Shown here one piece after another: positions 61,985 through 64,000 of a stretch of DNA of 64,000 nt. The notes beneath the pieces are model-generated. The model had not been told where the DNA came from. It did no database searches and was given only the letters and a program-made list of their open reading frames with translations. Position 1 is the stretch's first letter, and every line of letters starts with the position of its first letter. The stretch comes from Piezodorus guildinii (taxonomy: Eukaryota > Arthropoda > Insecta > Hemiptera > Pentatomidae). Where the stretch lies: assembly GCA_023052935.1 (NCBI GenBank), contig CM041297.1:89960021-90024020 (forward strand), in the 5' to 3' direction. The position numbers were made by a program, and so were the translations under genes.

Positions 61985-63119
61985 AGCAGTGTCAACGTGT
62001 GGTGGCTGTGATATCTTCCATATTGGAGCGCGGGATGTATTGCACTGGAGCCTTTCTCGACGTGGAACAAGCTTTTGACCGAGTTTGGCACCCAGGACTG
62101 CTCTACAAACTTCGTCACATCCTCTATCCTACCTAGTTCTTATTAATCCGTTCCTACCTCTCCGATAGAACCTTTAAAGTAAATCATAACCTTTCCTTCT
62201 GCTCCATATTTTCTCAGTCTGTATCAGTACCCCAAGGTAGCACATCTTGGGTCCAATCCTTTATGTACAGCTGAAATTCCAGTTCATTCTAACACTGTCC
62301 TCATTACATACGCCAATGACACGTGTGTTATCAGTAAACAATGACCCAACCATAGCATCCCAAACCCTCCAGTCCCACGTTGCTTTCGTAGAAGAATGGT
62401 GTCCAAAGTGGAACATCAAAAGCTAAATCCTACAATCCTACTAAATCCCACCAAATTATCTCCACCCTTCGCCGCAAACCTATGTCTGCCTGTCCCATTT
62501 TATCCTTTGGCAATATTCCACGCACCTCAGTTGAAGAGATCCGGTACCTTAGACTGGTTCTTGACAGAAGTCTTACTTACAGAATCCTCACACTAGACTG
62601 AAAGGAAAAGAAACAGCTCGCAGATATCGTTTATTACAACATTTACTAGACAAACGTTCAAAACTTACCACCTAATACAAAAAAATAATTGTTATTACCA
62701 TTAGGCCTTATTTGGACGTATGGAATTGAACTATGGGGATTCACCAAGTCATCAAATTCCTCTTGCATCTAATCCTTACAATCCAAAATCCTCCGAAAGA
62801 TCCTAAATGCCCCTTACTTTGTCACCAACAAAATAATCCATAAAGACCTGAATATCCTTTTAGTTGCAGGCTTAGCCCGAAATAGTTATACTTCCTTTCA
62901 CTCCAAATTACCAGTCCACCCAAACAAACTTGTCCGCAACCTCTCATCCCTTCTATTCCTGATCATCCTCCGAGGCTGCCGAAAAGCCGATGGCCTCGAG
63001 TCCTACTTATCTGATTAAACTCTGAAGTACTGGGTAGTTTCTTCGCACGATTATCATGCCCATATCTTAATGTTCACATTTACTTGATGTAATTACACTA
63101 TAATAAATAAATAAAAAAA
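61985..63119 (+). mobile_element. Jockey LINE family 2, decayed copy (plus)
   Basis: It begins within RT: QCQRVVAVISSILERGMYC, then TGAFLDVEQAFDRVWHPGLL, then YLSDRTFKVNHN, a mutated GVPQGS (VSVPQGS) and a broken YADD (TYANDT). SHQIISTLRRKP, IRYLRLVLDRSLTY, GLIWTYGIELWG and a decayed IPD.PPR..KRWPRV end follow. The 3' UTR ends AATAAATAAATAAAAAAAT at 63102-63119. It is 5'-truncated and carries many stops. Confidence 0.8.
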
Positions 63120-63409
63120 TTGTTATAAACCTATAAACTAATATTGTTATTAATCATTTCATGAAAACAGATCTTCCACTGTAAAACAAATGGGGTTCAC
63201 ATGGAAACTAAATTAAACCTTAAAATTATTAAAATATTTTATTTGAATTATAAAATAGTAATAAACCTTATAGGTTAGGACTCTTTGTTATTTCTATAGT
63301 TTTTGAAAACAAAACATTGCAATCAAGTTTTCTTTATATGTGAAAATTTAATTTTCAGTTATCTTACTCAAATTCAAAATAACGATCAAATAAACTGCAC
63401 CAATTTTGA
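63120..63409. other. No gene recognised
   Basis: AT-rich; 63122-63154 is the reverse complement of 59733-59765. Confidence 0.4.
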
Positions 63410-63622
63410 TTTATGCACGTTTTTCATTTCTGCCGATGATTAAATATAATAATGAATAGACGTTATAAAATAAACATATTTTCTTGCTAATTGCATTTTC
63501 CTTTATGAATAACTATAACTCCCAAAGTGATAAACTCTAAATCGGTCAGACAGAGCTTATTTACCATAAATAACACTTTACTCAAATTGCACCCATGCGA
63601 AGCAGGGGCGAGTACACTAGTT
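63410..63622 (-). repeat. Dispersed repeat, minus copy (partner of 58.03 kb)
   Basis: On the minus strand AACTAGTGTACTCGCCCC, TGCTTCGCATGGGTGCAA, TAGAGTTTATCACTTTGGG, TTAGCAAGAAAATATG and ATCGGCAGAAATG align with 58030-58235. Confidence 0.7.
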
Positions 63623-64000
63623 TATATTTATATTTATATTCACCCCTTCCTAATCCCATGTTTTGGTATCATAACCATTTTATTGGCCGTTTGGGAAGGA
63701 TTTCGTTAGGCGATGGTATAAACATTTTTTATTATTTACGAAATCACAAGTTTTCATTTGTAAAATTATTTATACAAAATGGTGGTTTTGTATTTCTATC
63801 CGACTTAGATAAAATACAATAGTATATCATCGTAAGGGTATCTATAATTTACTGCTTTTCGCGGTCATAGAGAAATTGAATTTGTGGGCAGACGGATTAA
63901 TGAAAGAATTAATGTACTAACACAATTTATTTTTAATCATCTATGTGCATTAACACATAAAGGGTATGTCCTAGCGATAAATGTTATATAACAAAATCAT
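63623..64000. other. No gene recognised
   Basis: AT-rich, with a TTATATTTATATTTATATT stretch at its start. Confidence 0.4.

Noticed and set aside
1..64000. CRISPR array, bacterial operon, rRNA or organellar segment
   Set aside because: No regularly spaced identical repeats, no ribosome-binding-site/operon organisation and no rRNA-like sequence. Composition and content are insect nuclear DNA.

Overview
This window is nuclear DNA from an animal, almost certainly an insect, and my inference is a hemipteran such as a planthopper or leafhopper. It is AT-rich. I found no bacterial operons, rRNA, true tRNA genes or CRISPR array. Nearly everything recognisable is transposable-element sequence in many states of decay, and the one convincing piece of a host gene is a single exon near 5.6 kb.

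Layout. 0-5.5 kb: a tRNA-derived SINE (family A), a decayed LINE on the minus strand (1.4-3.1 kb) and a second SINE-A body. 5.57-5.95 kb: a GC-rich first coding exon of a small secreted protein, ending in a splice donor. 6.0-9.1 kb: a piggyBac-like remnant, a T-tailed SINE (family B), the first copy (R1) of a ~0.9-kb repeat with an internal GT microsatellite, and another SINE-A. 10.0-10.5 kb: a mariner relic with TA-flanked ends. 12.8-13.5 kb: a shortened Tc1 element. 15-18 kb: LINE C-terminal fragments, a SINE-B flanked by an unusually long direct repeat, and mariner copy A. 18.98-23.53 kb: an almost intact Jockey-type LINE with both ORFs, a poly(A) tail and a perfect 13-bp target duplication; it sits inside mariner copy B. 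23.8-24.5 kb: a SINE and a LINE tail. 27.8-31.9 kb: a copia retrotransposon with an unbroken 1271-residue gag-pol, a primer-binding site and one LTR, but no 3' LTR that I can find. 32-40 kb: scattered Penelope-like terminal motifs and a 630-bp fold-back. 40.7-49 kb: another R copy, a Jockey copy that has lost its YADD segment, then a complete Harbinger element (TAA target duplication) holding a Penelope-like element, which itself holds an R copy. 49.6-51.6 kb: more Jockey fragments. 51.8-55.9 kb: large inverted arms enclosing an inverted minisatellite. 56.9-63.6 kb: an R copy interrupted by a CR1/L2-like LINE tail, two opposed Jockey copies bracketed by an inverted repeat pair, and SINE-A.

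How the parts relate. Nothing here behaves as a pathway or operon; the elements interact by insertion history, SINE dependence on LINEs and shared ends. The observation I rate most interesting is a set of Penelope-associated sites that fold like type I hammerhead ribozymes. The catalytic core is held at the expected spacing (CTGATGA, stem II, GAAAC, GTH), while stem I and stem II differ in sequence between copies yet still pair. The second is the 51.8-55.9 kb fold-back region. Coordinates of decayed elements are approximate; those with target duplications or start/stop codons are exact.
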